NCBI RefSeq assembly: GCF_900105675.1
Contig: NZ_LT629786.1
Location: 2,728,001 to 2,792,000, forward strand
DNA from: Pseudomonas synxantha
GTDB taxonomy: Bacteria; Pseudomonadota; Gammaproteobacteria; Pseudomonadales; Pseudomonadaceae
Length of the DNA stretch: 64,000 nt
Reading direction: 5' to 3'
Under the pieces are notes generated by a model. The model saw nothing but the letters and a program-made list of their open reading frames with translations. It ran no database searches and had not been told where the DNA came from. This document shows, one piece after another, positions 15,456 to 25,462 of the stretch. The translations under genes were made by a program, and so were the position numbers. The number at the start of each line of letters is the position of its first letter. The stretch's first letter is position 1.

Positions 15456-16265
15456 CTAAAGGGGCACGATGGGCAGCGCGCGCTTGTGCGCGGTCTTGCT
15501 GTAGGCGCTCTCTACAATCGTTCTTACGTGCTCACTCACAGGCTCGCCCATCAGATACGCGTCGATGTCGTCATAGGTACAGCCGTAGGCGACTTCGTCC
15601 AGCTTGCCCGGCGCCAGTTCTTCGAGGTCGGCGGTCGGGGCTTTTTTGACCAGGTTGTCGGGGGCGCCCAGTGCGGTGCCGAGCAGGCGTACCTGGGTTT
15701 TGGTCAGGCCGGAGAGCGGTGCCAGGTCGCAGGCGCCGTCGCCAAATTTGGTGAAGAAGCCCATCAGCGCTTCAGCGCCTTGGTCGGTACCGACCACCAG
15801 GCCGTTTTGCAGATTGGCGACGGCATATTGCGCAATCATCCGCGTGCGCGCCTTGACGTTGCCTTTGATGAAGTCCACGCGTTCGGCATCGACCTCGCCG
15901 GCAGGCAGGCTGCTCATCAAGCCATCGACACTGGCGGCGATGTTTAGGGTATCGATCTGGTCCGGGCGTATAAAGTCCAGGGACGCGGTAGCATCGTGCT
16001 CGTCAGCCTGGCTCTTGTACGGCAGGCGCATGGCGATAAACCGCGCGGCGTAATCCTGCGAGCGCAGCTGCTCGACCGCCAGCTGGCACAGGCGGCCGGC
16101 GACCAGCGAGTCGACGCCGCCACTGATGCCCAGCACCAGGGCTTTGCAGCCCGAACTGCGCAAGGTGCGCTTGATGAAGTCGATGCGACGTTGGATTTCC
16201 TTGGCTTCGCCCCCCTTCACCAACTGCCGATTGATATTCAGTTCCTGTGCGATACGGTCCTGCAT
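15456..16265 (-). CDS. nadE: NH3-dependent NAD+ synthetase
   Basis: A 269-residue enzyme of the final NAD step: deamido-NAD + ATP + NH3 to NAD + AMP + PPi. The N-type ATP-pyrophosphatase P-loop LGISGGVDS is present, as are [19 protein letters not shown] and [10 protein letters not shown] of bacterial NadE. There is no N-terminal glutaminase domain, so it uses ammonia. The start [16 protein letters not shown] lies 1 bp after the pncB stop. It is the last gene of pncA-pncB-nadE, which together recycle nicotinamide to NAD by the Preiss-Handler route and are probably repressed by the divergent nrtR product. Confidence 0.96.
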   Translation of the reverse strand: MQDRIAQELNINRQLVKGGEAKEIQRRIDFIKRTLRSSGCKALVLGISGGVDSLVAGRLCQLAVEQLRSQDYAARFIAMRLPYKSQADEHDATASLDFIRPDQIDTLNIAASVDGLMSSLPAGEVDAERVDFIKGNVKARTRMIAQYAVANLQNGLVVGTDQGAEALMGFFTKFGDGACDLAPLSGLTKTQVRLLGTALGAPDNLVKKAPTADLEELAPGKLDEVAYGCTYDDIDAYLMGEPVSEHVRTIVESAYSKTAHKRALPIVPL

Positions 16266-16266
16266 G

Positions 16267-17484
16267 TCACACCTCCACATTGCCGACATTGAATACCTGC
16301 GCCGCGTACTGCAAAAACGAGGCGTCTTCGCAAACGTTCTTGACCGGGTCATCGGAGAACTTCACCACCGGTTCGCCGTGGACCCGCACCAGTTTCATCA
16401 CGATGCTCAGCGGCTCCACACCTTGCACATCACACGCCAGGCTGGTGCCCATGCCAAAGCCGAACCTGGCCTTGCCACGGATGTGGCGCAGGATCGGCAG
16501 GCATTTTTCGAAGTTCAAGCCATCGGAGAACATAAGGTCTTTGGTCATGGGGTCGATGCCAAGTTCCTTGTATCTGGCCAGCACCTTGTCGGCCCAGGCG
16601 ATGGGGTCACCGGAATCCTGGCGCAGGCCGTCGTAGAGCTTGGCGAAGTACAGGTCGAAGTCCTTGAGGAAAAAATCCGTGCTGATGCAGTCGGTCAGGG
16701 CAATGCCCAGGCGGCCACGGTACTCGCGCACCCAGTTTTCCAGCGCGGCATTCTGGCTTTCACGCAGGCGCCCCAGCTGCTGGTGCACCATCAGCCATTG
16801 GTGGGCCATGGTACCGATCAGCGGCAGGTCGAACTCGTAGGCCAGGTGCGCGTTGCTGGTGCCGACAAACTGGCCGGGAAAGTCGCGACGCATGATGTCT
16901 ACGACTTCGCGCTGGGCCTTGAACGACAAGCGCCGGCGGGTAGAGAAGTCAGACACGCGCAGGTCGGCCAATTCATCGCGGCTGAGGTTTTTTTCCAGCC
17001 AGTCGAATTTCTGGTAGAGCTTGCGGGTGACGTCCTCCAGAGTGACGTCGGGGTATTTGTCACGGTTGCGCAATTCGCTGACCAGGGCCAGGACCGGTTG
17101 TTCGAACATGATGCAGTGCAGCATTGGGCCGATTACGCGGATGTTGAGCTGGCCGTCGACCTCACTGACGTGGATATAGCGCAGGTTGAAGCGGAACAGG
17201 CCGAGGAAGCGCTCGTAGTCCGGGGTGAGGTATTCGCGAAAACGCGGGTTGAACAAAAAGCGCAGCTCACCTTCGCGCATGTGCAGGCCGGCGAGTTTTT
17301 CCAGCTCGTCGCGCAGCTGCGGGATCAGGTGCCCGAGTTTTTCCCTGGAGCGCACGATGAAGTTGTATTCCACATCGACATTGGGGTGCTGGTGCAACAC
17401 CGCCTGCATCATGGTGAAGGTGTAGTAGTCGGTATCGAGCAGGCCCTGGATCACTGGGGATTGCTTGTCGTATGCACTTTCCAT
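16267..17484 (-). CDS. pncB: Nicotinate phosphoribosyltransferase
   Basis: A 405-residue type II phosphoribosyltransferase making nicotinate mononucleotide from nicotinate and PRPP with ATP hydrolysis. Landmarks are [17 protein letters not shown] near the N-terminus, [22 protein letters not shown] containing the His that is phosphorylated in the family, [16 protein letters not shown], and [11 protein letters not shown] for phosphate binding. The length is that of E. coli PncB. It is the middle gene of the NAD salvage operon, 11 bp after pncA and 1 bp before nadE. An AAGGAGACCC ribosome-binding site precedes the ATG. Confidence 0.96.
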   Translation of the reverse strand: MESAYDKQSPVIQGLLDTDYYTFTMMQAVLHQHPNVDVEYNFIVRSREKLGHLIPQLRDELEKLAGLHMREGELRFLFNPRFREYLTPDYERFLGLFRFNLRYIHVSEVDGQLNIRVIGPMLHCIMFEQPVLALVSELRNRDKYPDVTLEDVTRKLYQKFDWLEKNLSRDELADLRVSDFSTRRRLSFKAQREVVDIMRRDFPGQFVGTSNAHLAYEFDLPLIGTMAHQWLMVHQQLGRLRESQNAALENWVREYRGRLGIALTDCISTDFFLKDFDLYFAKLYDGLRQDSGDPIAWADKVLARYKELGIDPMTKDLMFSDGLNFEKCLPILRHIRGKARFGFGMGTSLACDVQGVEPLSIVMKLVRVHGEPVVKFSDDPVKNVCEDASFLQYAAQVFNVGNVEV

Positions 17485-17495
17485 GGTGGGTCTCC

Positions 17496-18143
17496 TTAAC
17501 GCGCGGCCATCGCGGCCAGTTCTTCGCGGGTACTGCTGATGACAGCACCGGCCTTGAGCAACTCATTCACGGCCTGTACACCGCCCTCCTCACTGATGCT
17601 GCGGCAGGCCGGCAGGTGCAAGACGACTTGCAGGCCAGCCTTGAGCAGTTGCAGTGCGGTGGTCTTGACGCAGTAGTCCAGGGCCAGCCCGCCGACGATC
17701 ACGCGGGCGACGCCCTGGGCCTTGAGGTACTCGATCACCCCGGTGGACAGCTTGTCGTGCAGGTCGTGGAAACAGGCGCCGTAGGGGTGCAGGTCGGGTT
17801 CGACGCCTTTCCAGATGAAGTAGTCGTAGTCATAGGGGCTGGGCAACTCGTCGAGCAAGGTGAAGCCCTCGGTGCCCGGCACGCAGTGGCTGACCCAGGT
17901 GACATCGGCGTGGGCCAGGCCGGTGGGTTGCAGCATCTCGCTGTGCTGCGCTACCACCCAGGGCGCGTGGGGCGTGTGGGCGTCCTTGCTGCCGATGCGA
18001 TGGCCGGCGAGGCTGGCCATGTAGTTGAGCTCGGCACCGATGCGGTCGCCACCGGCCACCGGCAACTCATTGGGGCACAGCGGCGTGAAGCTTTTCTGGG
18101 CGTCGACGTCGAATGAAGCGACAGCGGTTTTAGCAAGGGTCAT
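17496..18143 (-). CDS. pncA: Nicotinamidase-type cysteine hydrolase
   Basis: A 215-residue isochorismatase-fold protein converting nicotinamide to nicotinate and ammonia. The expected triad is visible: Asp in FDVDAQKSF, Lys in FIWKGVEPD, Cys in GGLALDYCVKTTAL. DAHTPHAPWV and SHCVPGTEGF fit the metal-site region of nicotinamidases. The start MTLAKTAVASFDVDAQ was preferred because the longer frame would enter the NrtR operator. First gene of the salvage operon. Confidence 0.92.
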   Translation of the reverse strand: MTLAKTAVASFDVDAQKSFTPLCPNELPVAGGDRIGAELNYMASLAGHRIGSKDAHTPHAPWVVAQHSEMLQPTGLAHADVTWVSHCVPGTEGFTLLDELPSPYDYDYFIWKGVEPDLHPYGACFHDLHDKLSTGVIEYLKAQGVARVIVGGLALDYCVKTTALQLLKAGLQVVLHLPACRSISEEGGVQAVNELLKAGAVISSTREELAAMAAR

Positions 18144-18169
18144 GGCGATTCTCCGGTGGCCTGGAAACA

Positions 18170-18190
18170 AAAGTACACGTCATGTACTTT
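18170..18190. promoter_or_regulatory. NrtR operator
   Basis: AAAGTACA (18170-18177), five bases, TGTACTTT (18183-18190): a perfect 8-bp-arm dyad between pncA and nrtR. Its place between an NrtR-family gene and the NAD salvage operon, and its GTACA/TGTAC core, fit an NrtR site. It lies 27 bp before pncA, so bound repressor would block that promoter region. Confidence 0.8.
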
Positions 18191-18288
18191 CATGGCAAGA
18201 AACATTTGTTTATTTAGGCGCAGGTCAGTTCATGACATATCTGTTCGATCCGTTAGACTATGCCGGCCACTGTTGATAAGGACCTGTC

Positions 18289-18981
18289 ATGCCACTTAGC
18301 GCCTACCTGCACACCGTCGATCTCTGCGTACTGTGCTACTGCCGTGCCGCTGCAGAATTGAAGCTGCTGCTGAATGAACGCGAAGCCGAGCCGTTCGCCG
18401 GGCATTGGGCACTGCCGGGTGTGGTGGTGAACGGCGACGTGCAAGACCTGAGCCTCAAGGATGCGGTGGAACGCTTGCGCGCCAGTGACAAGGTCGGCCT
18501 GGACCTGGCCTGGAGCGAACAGGTGGGCACGGTGGGCGACGCGTTTCGCGACCCGCGCTGCTGGTCGTCGTCGACTTACTACCTGGCAATCGTGGCGGAT
18601 GAAATGGAGCTGGGCGAGAACCAGGGCTGGTTTTCATTGAATGCGGTGGCCGATGGCAGTATCAAGCTGCCATTCGATCACAACAGCATAGTGGCAGCCG
18701 TGCATGAGCGGCTGTTGTCGAAGTCGCTGTACAGCAGCTTGCCGCTGATGTTCCTGGGCCATGAATTCAGCGCGCCGGAAGCGACTACGATCTTCTCCCT
18801 GGTGCTGGCGCGGCCGGTATTGAAGACCAGTATTCGCCAGCGTCTGTTGAAACTCGTGGAGGCGGGGTATCTGCGCGAGACGGGGCGCAAGAAGAACGGC
18901 GAAGGCGGCCGCCCCCAGGCGACGGTGGAAAACTTGAAGCCTGGGGCGGTTTACTTCTTTGATCGAAGCTTTGCTGACTGA
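18289..18981 (+). CDS. nrtR: NrtR, Nudix-related transcriptional repressor of NAD metabolism
   Basis: A 230-residue protein with an N-terminal Nudix-like domain (residues about 1-145) and a C-terminal winged HTH (EATTIFSLVLARPVLKTSIR, then RLLKLVEAGYLRETGRKK). In NrtR proteins the Nudix domain senses ADP-ribose and releases DNA. The Nudix box is degenerate: the catalytic REXXEE is replaced by a sequence around DAVERLRASDK, so hydrolase activity is probably lost and only sensing kept. It is divergent from pncA-pncB-nadE with a clear dyad between. Confidence 0.9.
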   Translation: MPLSAYLHTVDLCVLCYCRAAAELKLLLNEREAEPFAGHWALPGVVVNGDVQDLSLKDAVERLRASDKVGLDLAWSEQVGTVGDAFRDPRCWSSSTYYLAIVADEMELGENQGWFSLNAVADGSIKLPFDHNSIVAAVHERLLSKSLYSSLPLMFLGHEFSAPEATTIFSLVLARPVLKTSIRQRLLKLVEAGYLRETGRKKNGEGGRPQATVENLKPGAVYFFDRSFAD

Positions 18982-19020
18982 CGTTCTTGCAAGAACAGCG
19001 ATGGGTAAATCCGCGGGGCT

Positions 19021-19794
19021 TTAGTTCATCCAGTTACCGCCATCGACGTTGTAGGTCTGGGCCACCACATAGTCGGCTTCCTTCGATGCCAGGAAGATCG
19101 CCATGCCGGTCAGGTCTTCAGCAGTCCCCATCCGCCCAAACGGCACCTCATCCCCTACCCGCTTTTTCTTCTCGCCAGGCGCCAGCCCTTCATGCCTGGC
19201 GAACAGCGCATCCACCCCATCCCAGTGCTCGCCGTCCACCACGCCCGGGGCGATGGCATTGACGTTGATGCCCTGCTTGATCAGGTTCAGCCCCGCCGAT
19301 TGCGTCAGGCTGATCACCGCTGCCTTGGTCGCGCAATAGATCGCCACCAACGGCTCGCCACGCCGCCCCGCCTGGCTGGCCATGTTGATGATCTTGCCGC
19401 CATGCCCCTGGCGGATCATCTGCCGGGCGGCGGCCTGCAAGGTGAACAGGGTGCCGGCAACGTTGATCGAGAACAGCCGCTCAAAGCTGTCGCGGGTGAT
19501 GTCGACGATGGGCGCCAGGTCGAACAGTGCTGCATTGTTGATCAGGATATCCAGCTTGCCGGCATGGGCCACCACCGTGGCGATGGCAGTGTCGATGGAT
19601 GCCTGGTCGGTGACGTCCATCGCCACCGCATAGGCTTGAGGCCCAAGTTCGGCTGCTGTAGCCCGGGCCCGTTGCAGGTTGATATCGGCAATGGCAACCG
19701 TGGCGCCTTCGGCGATGTAGGCCTGGGCAAACGCACGGCCAATGCCCCGCGCCGATCCGGTGATCAGCGCACTTTTACCTTCGAGTCGTTTCAT
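19021..19794 (-). CDS. Short-chain polyol (sorbitol/galactitol-type) dehydrogenase
   Basis: A 257-residue classical SDR: the cofactor motif TGSARGIGRA near residue 13, NNAA near residue 88, and catalytic Ser with YCATK (Y-x3-K) near residue 155. The loop APGVVDGEHWDGVDALF and the ending ADYVVAQTYNVDGGNWMN are typical of L-iditol/sorbitol 2-dehydrogenases of the SmoS/PolS type, which oxidise sorbitol to fructose with NAD. It lies 18 bp after a MtlE-like binding-protein gene and is probably co-transcribed with it. The exact polyol is inference. Confidence 0.88.
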   Translation of the reverse strand: MKRLEGKSALITGSARGIGRAFAQAYIAEGATVAIADINLQRARATAAELGPQAYAVAMDVTDQASIDTAIATVVAHAGKLDILINNAALFDLAPIVDITRDSFERLFSINVAGTLFTLQAAARQMIRQGHGGKIINMASQAGRRGEPLVAIYCATKAAVISLTQSAGLNLIKQGINVNAIAPGVVDGEHWDGVDALFARHEGLAPGEKKKRVGDEVPFGRMGTAEDLTGMAIFLASKEADYVVAQTYNVDGGNWMN

Positions 19795-19812
19795 CGGGAT
19801 GTCCTGTCAAAG

Positions 19813-21123
<1,311 letters not shown>

Positions 21124-21207
21124 GGCGGTTTCCACCTGTTGTTTTTGTTGTCGAGCCCCGATTACAGCAGCTTGGCCTGGCCCTCACAAACGCCTGGCGA
21201 ATCAGCG

Positions 21208-21253
21208 ACTGATACTTTTTTAACCTCGGGCCCAGGATCAAAAAAGTATCAGT
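21208..21253. promoter_or_regulatory. Perfect 14-bp inverted repeat, likely activator site of the polyol operon
   Basis: ACTGATACTTTTTT (21208-21221) is the exact reverse complement of AAAAAAGTATCAGT (21240-21253), separated by 18 bp. It lies between the divergent MtlE-like and AraC-type genes, 85 bp from each start codon or nearer, where an AraC activator binds. It could be mistaken for a terminator hairpin, but both neighbours are transcribed away from it. Confidence 0.7.
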
Positions 21254-21334
21254 GCCAAGTGAAACCGGGAGTAGCGCGCTGATTGCCAGTGCGCGTATTT
21301 TTAAGGCCATTGCATACCTACAAGAGGCATCAGC

Positions 21335-22258
21335 ATGCCCGTCAGTCGCGTCCAACTGTTTGAGCACCGCCCTGCCGAACTCGAAGTGATCCTGCCCGAA
21401 CCGCAGCATTGCTTTCGCTGGTTCGAACATGACTATCCCTATGAGCTGGCGCGCTGGAACCATCACCCCGAATTTGAAATCCACCTTATCCGCCAAGGCA
21501 GCGGCAAGCTGGTGGCGGGTGACTATATCGGTGCCTTCAGCGCCGGGCACGTCGCGCTGATCGGCCCTGACCTGCCCCACGACTGGATCGGCGACCTGGC
21601 CCCCGGCGAATACCTGAGTGGCCGCGATGTGGTGCTGCAATTCGACGGCACCGCCCTCCTTGCCCTGCGCAAGGCCCTGCCGGAACTTGGTGATTTACAG
21701 CCGCTGTTTGAACAGGCCCGACGTGGCGTCGAATTCACCGGTGAGGCGGCGGTTAACGCCGCCAGGCTGATGGAAGCCATCGGCAGCGCCCATGGCCTGC
21801 AACGCCTGATCCTGTTCCTGCAACTGCTCGATATCCTCAAACATGCCCCGCCCTCACAGGCCAAGGCCCTGGCCAGCCCATGCTATGCGCCGACCCTGGA
21901 TGCGCGCAGTGCCGAACGCATCAACCAAGCCTTCGATTATCTGATGCGCGAACTGACGGGGGATGTGCGCCTGTCGGACATTGCCCGGCAACTGGAGATG
22001 AGCGAACCGGGCTTCTCACGCTTTTTCAAGCGCAATACCGGCCACGGCTTTATCGACCTGATGCGCAAGTTCCGCGTGCAGCGCGCCTGCCGGTTGTTGT
22101 TGCAAAGCCAGATGTCAGTGGCGGATATCTGCTTTGAGGTGGGCTACGCCAACCTGTCCAATTTCAACCGCCACTTTCGCATCGAAATGCACCAGACGCC
22201 GAGCGAATACCGGCGGCAGACCGCACTGCATCTATTCAATCCAATCGCCAAGGTCTGA
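21335..22258 (+). CDS. AraC-family activator, MtlR-like
   Basis: A 307-residue regulator. The N-terminal cupin sensor domain (FRWFEHDYPYELARWNHHPE, then SAGHVALIGPDLPHDW) is followed by the double HTH AraC domain: LSDIARQLEMSEPGFSRFFK and SVADICFEVGYANLSNFNRH, ending QTPSEYRR. Size and cupin motif fit MtlR, the activator of mannitol/sorbitol/arabitol operons in P. fluorescens. It is divergent from the MtlE-like/dehydrogenase pair with a perfect inverted repeat between. Polyol induction is inferred from the neighbours. Confidence 0.85.
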   Translation: MPVSRVQLFEHRPAELEVILPEPQHCFRWFEHDYPYELARWNHHPEFEIHLIRQGSGKLVAGDYIGAFSAGHVALIGPDLPHDWIGDLAPGEYLSGRDVVLQFDGTALLALRKALPELGDLQPLFEQARRGVEFTGEAAVNAARLMEAIGSAHGLQRLILFLQLLDILKHAPPSQAKALASPCYAPTLDARSAERINQAFDYLMRELTGDVRLSDIARQLEMSEPGFSRFFKRNTGHGFIDLMRKFRVQRACRLLLQSQMSVADICFEVGYANLSNFNRHFRIEMHQTPSEYRRQTALHLFNPIAKV

Positions 22259-22344
22259 GCCTGCTGGTTTTCTGACCAAACCGTCGGCTAATTCGCTTTT
22301 TTTCCAAACAGTTCAAGCCATTGAGGAAAGTTGGTACAGCCTGT

Positions 22345-22356
22345 GCAAACGTTTGC
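22345..22356. promoter_or_regulatory. PurR/LacI-type palindrome upstream of the nucleoside genes
   Basis: GCAAACGTTTGC, a perfect 12-bp palindrome with the CG centre typical of LacI/PurR-family operators (E. coli PurR consensus ACGCAAACGTTTGCGT). It lies 74 bp before the Tsx-like gene of a purine nucleoside uptake pair, which fits purine-responsive control. No LacI-family gene is adjacent. Confidence 0.5.
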
Positions 22357-22429
22357 GGAACGAACTTGCGCACCAAGTTCACCCTACCCGCCAAATCGGG
22401 CTCCAACCGCGTACGAATAAGGATTTTCA

Positions 22430-23380
22430 ATGCACCCCACCTCAAGGCCCCGCGTTTGCTTCGGTGTTTCCTTGCTACTGGCCGCCGTTACGGGAGTACT
22501 CAGTGCACCCATTTTGGCGCAGGAAAAGCCCGTCGATGACTCAGCACAGGGCGAAGCCCTCAGCCCTGAGGCCAACCCGCCGGCGAAAAAAGGCGCTTAT
22601 CTCTCGGAATGGTTCAATCAGGACCTGACCCTGATCGGCAGCAAAGACATCAGCTTCGGCCCCAAGCCCCAGGACGACGTCTACCTGGAATACGAATACT
22701 TCGGGCGCAAAGGGCCCTTTGAGTTGTACGGCTATATCGACGTACCGAAGATCCTCACCATCGGTAACAGCAATGACAAAGGCGTGTGGGACCATGGCTC
22801 GCCGGTGTTCATGGAGCATGAACCGCGGATCTCCATCGACTACCTCGCGGGCCGTAGCCTGGCGATTGGCCCGTTCAAGGAATGGTATGTGGCCTTTGAC
22901 TGGATCTACGACCATGGCAGCAATAAGGAAAACCGCGCCAACACCCTGTACAGCGGTCTGGGCACCGATATCGAGACCCACTCGCGGGTCAACCTGTCGG
23001 CCAACTTCTATGGACGCTACCAGTGGGAAAACTACGGCGCCAGCAATGAATACTCCTGGGACGGCTACCGTGCGCAAATGAAGTACATCGTGCCCATCAG
23101 CAAGTTCGACAATGGTGCTTCACTCACTTATATCGGTTTTACCAACTACGATTTCGGTTCCGACCTGCACAAGGACAACCCGGCGCGCACCGCCAATTCC
23201 CTGGTGGCCACCAACGTGCTGCTGTACTCATTCACTCACCTGCGTTTTACCTTGGTGGGACGTTACTTTCATAACGGCGGTAACTGGGAGGACGGCAGCG
23301 AGTTGAATTTTGGCGAAGGCAACTTCCGCGCTCGCTCCGACGGCTGGGGTTACTACGCCGGCGTGGGCTACCAATTCTGA
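22430..23380 (+). CDS. Tsx-like nucleoside-specific outer-membrane channel
   Basis: 316 residues with a signal peptide (VSLLLAAVTGVLSAPILAQ) and a small beta-barrel of the Tsx/OmpK family: AYLSEWFNQDLTLIGSK, FELYGYIDVPKIL, FMEHEPRISIDYLAG, and a C-terminal strand ending in aromatic Phe (YYAGVGYQF), as needed for barrel assembly. Tsx channels pass nucleosides and deoxynucleosides. The partner gene 14 bp downstream encodes a periplasmic purine nucleoside protein, so the pair forms an import/cleavage unit. A PurR-like palindrome lies upstream. Confidence 0.88.
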   Translation: MHPTSRPRVCFGVSLLLAAVTGVLSAPILAQEKPVDDSAQGEALSPEANPPAKKGAYLSEWFNQDLTLIGSKDISFGPKPQDDVYLEYEYFGRKGPFELYGYIDVPKILTIGNSNDKGVWDHGSPVFMEHEPRISIDYLAGRSLAIGPFKEWYVAFDWIYDHGSNKENRANTLYSGLGTDIETHSRVNLSANFYGRYQWENYGASNEYSWDGYRAQMKYIVPISKFDNGASLTYIGFTNYDFGSDLHKDNPARTANSLVATNVLLYSFTHLRFTLVGRYFHNGGNWEDGSELNFGEGNFRARSDGWGYYAGVGYQF

Positions 23381-23394
23381 TCAAGGAGCTATAG

Positions 23395-24426
23395 ATGAAA
23401 GCACTTACCCGTGTCTCGCTGGCCGTCGGCCTGGCCCTGCTGCCCCACGTGGTGCTGGCGGACAACCCGGCGCCGATCAAGCCCAAGGTGATGTTGATCG
23501 CGATGTTCGCCCCCGAGGCGCAAACCTGGATCGACCGCCTGGAGCTCAAGCAAGAAGTGCGCGTGCCGGGCTTGTCTGCCGACTATCCGGTGATTCGCTG
23601 CAATACCCAGGACGTGTGCCTGCTGGTGACCGGCATGGGCCAGACCAATGCTGCCGCGTCGACCCTGGCCCTGGCCCTGTCACCCAAGTTCGACCTGCGC
23701 CAGAGTTACTTCCTGATCGCCGGGATCGCCGGCATCAGCCCCAAGCACGGCACCATCGGCACTGCAGCCTGGGCTCATTACCTGGTGGAATTTGGCACCC
23801 AGTGGGAGCTTGATTCCCGGGATGCGCCCAAGGATTGGCCGACCGGTTATATCGGTATCAACACCAAGGGGCCCAACGAAAAACCACCACTGGACTACAA
23901 GACCGAAGTGTTCGAGCTCAACCCCAAGCTGCAAGCCAAAGCCTTTGCCTTGTCGCACCAGGTGGAGCTGACGGAAAGCAAGGAATCGGCCGCCTGGCGC
24001 AAACACTATCCTGCCGCCCCGGCCAACCAGCCACCACAAGTCACGCGCTGCGACACCCTGGCGGGCAACACCTGGTTTTCCGGCACACGCTTGAGCGAAC
24101 GCGCCGAAGTCTGGACCAAATTGCTCACCGACAATAAAGGCGAGTACTGCACCACCCAACAGGAAGACAACTCCACCTATGAAGCGCTGCTGCGTGCCAG
24201 CCGCGAAGGCTTGGTGGATATCCAGCGCCTGGCCGTAGTACGCGCGGGCTCCGACTTTGACCGGCCTTACCCGGGTTACAGCGAGGTAGACAACCTGCTC
24301 AAGTATGCGGACCAGGGCGGCTTTGTCCCGGCACTGGAAAACCTGTATCGCACGGGCAATCCATTGGTCCAGGCGATTGTGAAGGATTGGTCGACGTGGG
24401 AAAAAGGCGTGCCCGAGGTCGAGTAA
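23395..24426 (+). CDS. Purine nucleoside permease (NUP family, phosphorylase-like)
   Basis: 343 residues with a signal peptide (VSLAVGLALLPHVVLA) and the NUP family fold related to nucleoside phosphorylases: VMLIAMFAPEAQTWIDRL, LVTGMGQTNAAAS, SYFLIAGIAGISPKHGTIG, then RAGSDFDRPYPG. Family members were described as purine nucleoside permeases in Candida and occur as secreted proteins in bacteria. The periplasmic location next to Tsx suggests nucleoside binding or phosphorolysis there. AAGGAGC precedes the ATG, and the gene ends before a strong symmetric hairpin. Confidence 0.85.
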   Translation: MKALTRVSLAVGLALLPHVVLADNPAPIKPKVMLIAMFAPEAQTWIDRLELKQEVRVPGLSADYPVIRCNTQDVCLLVTGMGQTNAAASTLALALSPKFDLRQSYFLIAGIAGISPKHGTIGTAAWAHYLVEFGTQWELDSRDAPKDWPTGYIGINTKGPNEKPPLDYKTEVFELNPKLQAKAFALSHQVELTESKESAAWRKHYPAAPANQPPQVTRCDTLAGNTWFSGTRLSERAEVWTKLLTDNKGEYCTTQQEDNSTYEALLRASREGLVDIQRLAVVRAGSDFDRPYPGYSEVDNLLKYADQGGFVPALENLYRTGNPLVQAIVKDWSTWEKGVPEVE

Positions 24427-24432
24427 AGATCT

Positions 24433-24466
24433 AAATGTGAGAGGGAGCTTGCTCCCTCCCACATTT
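24433..24466. terminator. Bidirectional terminator-like REP hairpin
   Basis: AAATGTGAGAGGGAGC pairs with GCTCCCTCCCACATTT around a TT centre, with A- and T-rich ends on both sides. It sits between the convergent NUP and oxidoreductase genes and can end both transcripts. Its sequence is that of a REP core. Confidence 0.7.
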
Positions 24467-24474
24467 GATACGGT

Positions 24475-25434
24475 TTACGGCAGGAAGATTATTTTATCCG
24501 GGCTGCCGCTGTTCACTTGCTCATAGCACTCAACTGCGTCTGCCAACGCTACTTCGCGCAAGCCGGTCGGCGCCGGCAACAAGCCTTCATCAAAGAACCG
24601 CCCGAACGCCTCCAGCATCACCGCACATTGCTCACAGCTATAGAGCAACGAATTGACTCCCACCACCGACCCACCCTTGCGGTACAGCGCCAGGGCCGGC
24701 AGTTGCACGTGACCGTCGACCGGTGCGGCAATAATCGCGATACGCCCGAACGGCGCCAACCCCGCCACCGCAGGGGGAAGCCAGAAACCGGTGGTGTCGA
24801 AGATCACCTCAGCGCCGCCCTCGAACACCGCATGCACCTGGGCACCGAGTGCTTCCGGCTTGCCCAGGCCAATCGCGTCAACCCCTTGCGCCCGGAATGC
24901 CTCGACCTGATCAGCCTTGCGCACCGCCGCCACTACCTGGGCGCCGCGAATCCTGGCCAGCGCCAACGCCGCACTACCGACGGCACCATTGGCGCCAATC
25001 ACCAGCAAGCGCGTGCCCTTACCGACACCGCTGCGCTCCAGGGCATCCCAGGCGGTGGTATATGGCACACCCAGGCTGGCGGCTTGGGCAAAGCTCAGGT
25101 GACTGGGTTTATGCGCCACACCTGTGGCTGATACCCGAAGGTATTGGGCATGGGAGCCGTCAGCAAAAAAGCCCAGGTCACGACCGGTGCCCCAGACCTC
25201 CTGGCCGAGCAGCGCTTGCGGGCCTTCCACCACCACGCCGGCAAAGTCACGCCCGGGAATGCGTGGCAACGTGGTGTAGGGAAAACGGCCGAGTACATTC
25301 TTTACGTCGCTGGGGTTCAGGCCCGCGGCTTTTACCTGAACCAGTACTCCATCGGCAGCCGGCACGGGCATGGCCACATCGACCAAATGCAGGTTGGCGA
25401 GGTCGCCAGTGGCGCTAAATTGCAGTGCTTTCAT
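24475..25434 (-). CDS. Zinc-independent MDR-type alcohol dehydrogenase / quinone oxidoreductase
   Basis: About 319 residues of the medium-chain reductase family: GroES-like N-domain (VQVKAAGLNPSDVKNVLGRF, RIPGRDFAGVVVEG) and a Rossmann domain (GTRLLVIGANGAVGSAALALAR). The zinc ligands of classical ADHs are absent, so it is of the quinone-oxidoreductase type and probably reduces enones or quinones with NADPH. The start MKALQFSATGDL was preferred over MPPM three codons upstream. It is the last gene of a probable AraC-XapX-oxidoreductase unit, 28 bp after the XapX stop. Confidence 0.85.
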   Translation of the reverse strand: MKALQFSATGDLANLHLVDVAMPVPAADGVLVQVKAAGLNPSDVKNVLGRFPYTTLPRIPGRDFAGVVVEGPQALLGQEVWGTGRDLGFFADGSHAQYLRVSATGVAHKPSHLSFAQAASLGVPYTTAWDALERSGVGKGTRLLVIGANGAVGSAALALARIRGAQVVAAVRKADQVEAFRAQGVDAIGLGKPEALGAQVHAVFEGGAEVIFDTTGFWLPPAVAGLAPFGRIAIIAAPVDGHVQLPALALYRKGGSVVGVNSLLYSCEQCAVMLEAFGRFFDEGLLPAPTGLREVALADAVECYEQVNSGSPDKIIFLP

Positions 25435-25462
25435 CGGGGGCATCCGTCGAAGGGAAGAGGAA

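Noticed and set aside
18983..18996. GTTCTTGCAAGAAC palindrome after nrtR as an operator
   Set aside because: It lies between converging gene ends, where an operator is not expected, and is at most a small hairpin at the transcript ends.
21208..21253. Rho-independent terminator reading of the A/T-rich inverted repeat
   Set aside because: It stands between divergent start codons rather than after a gene, and its 18-bp loop is too long for a typical terminator.
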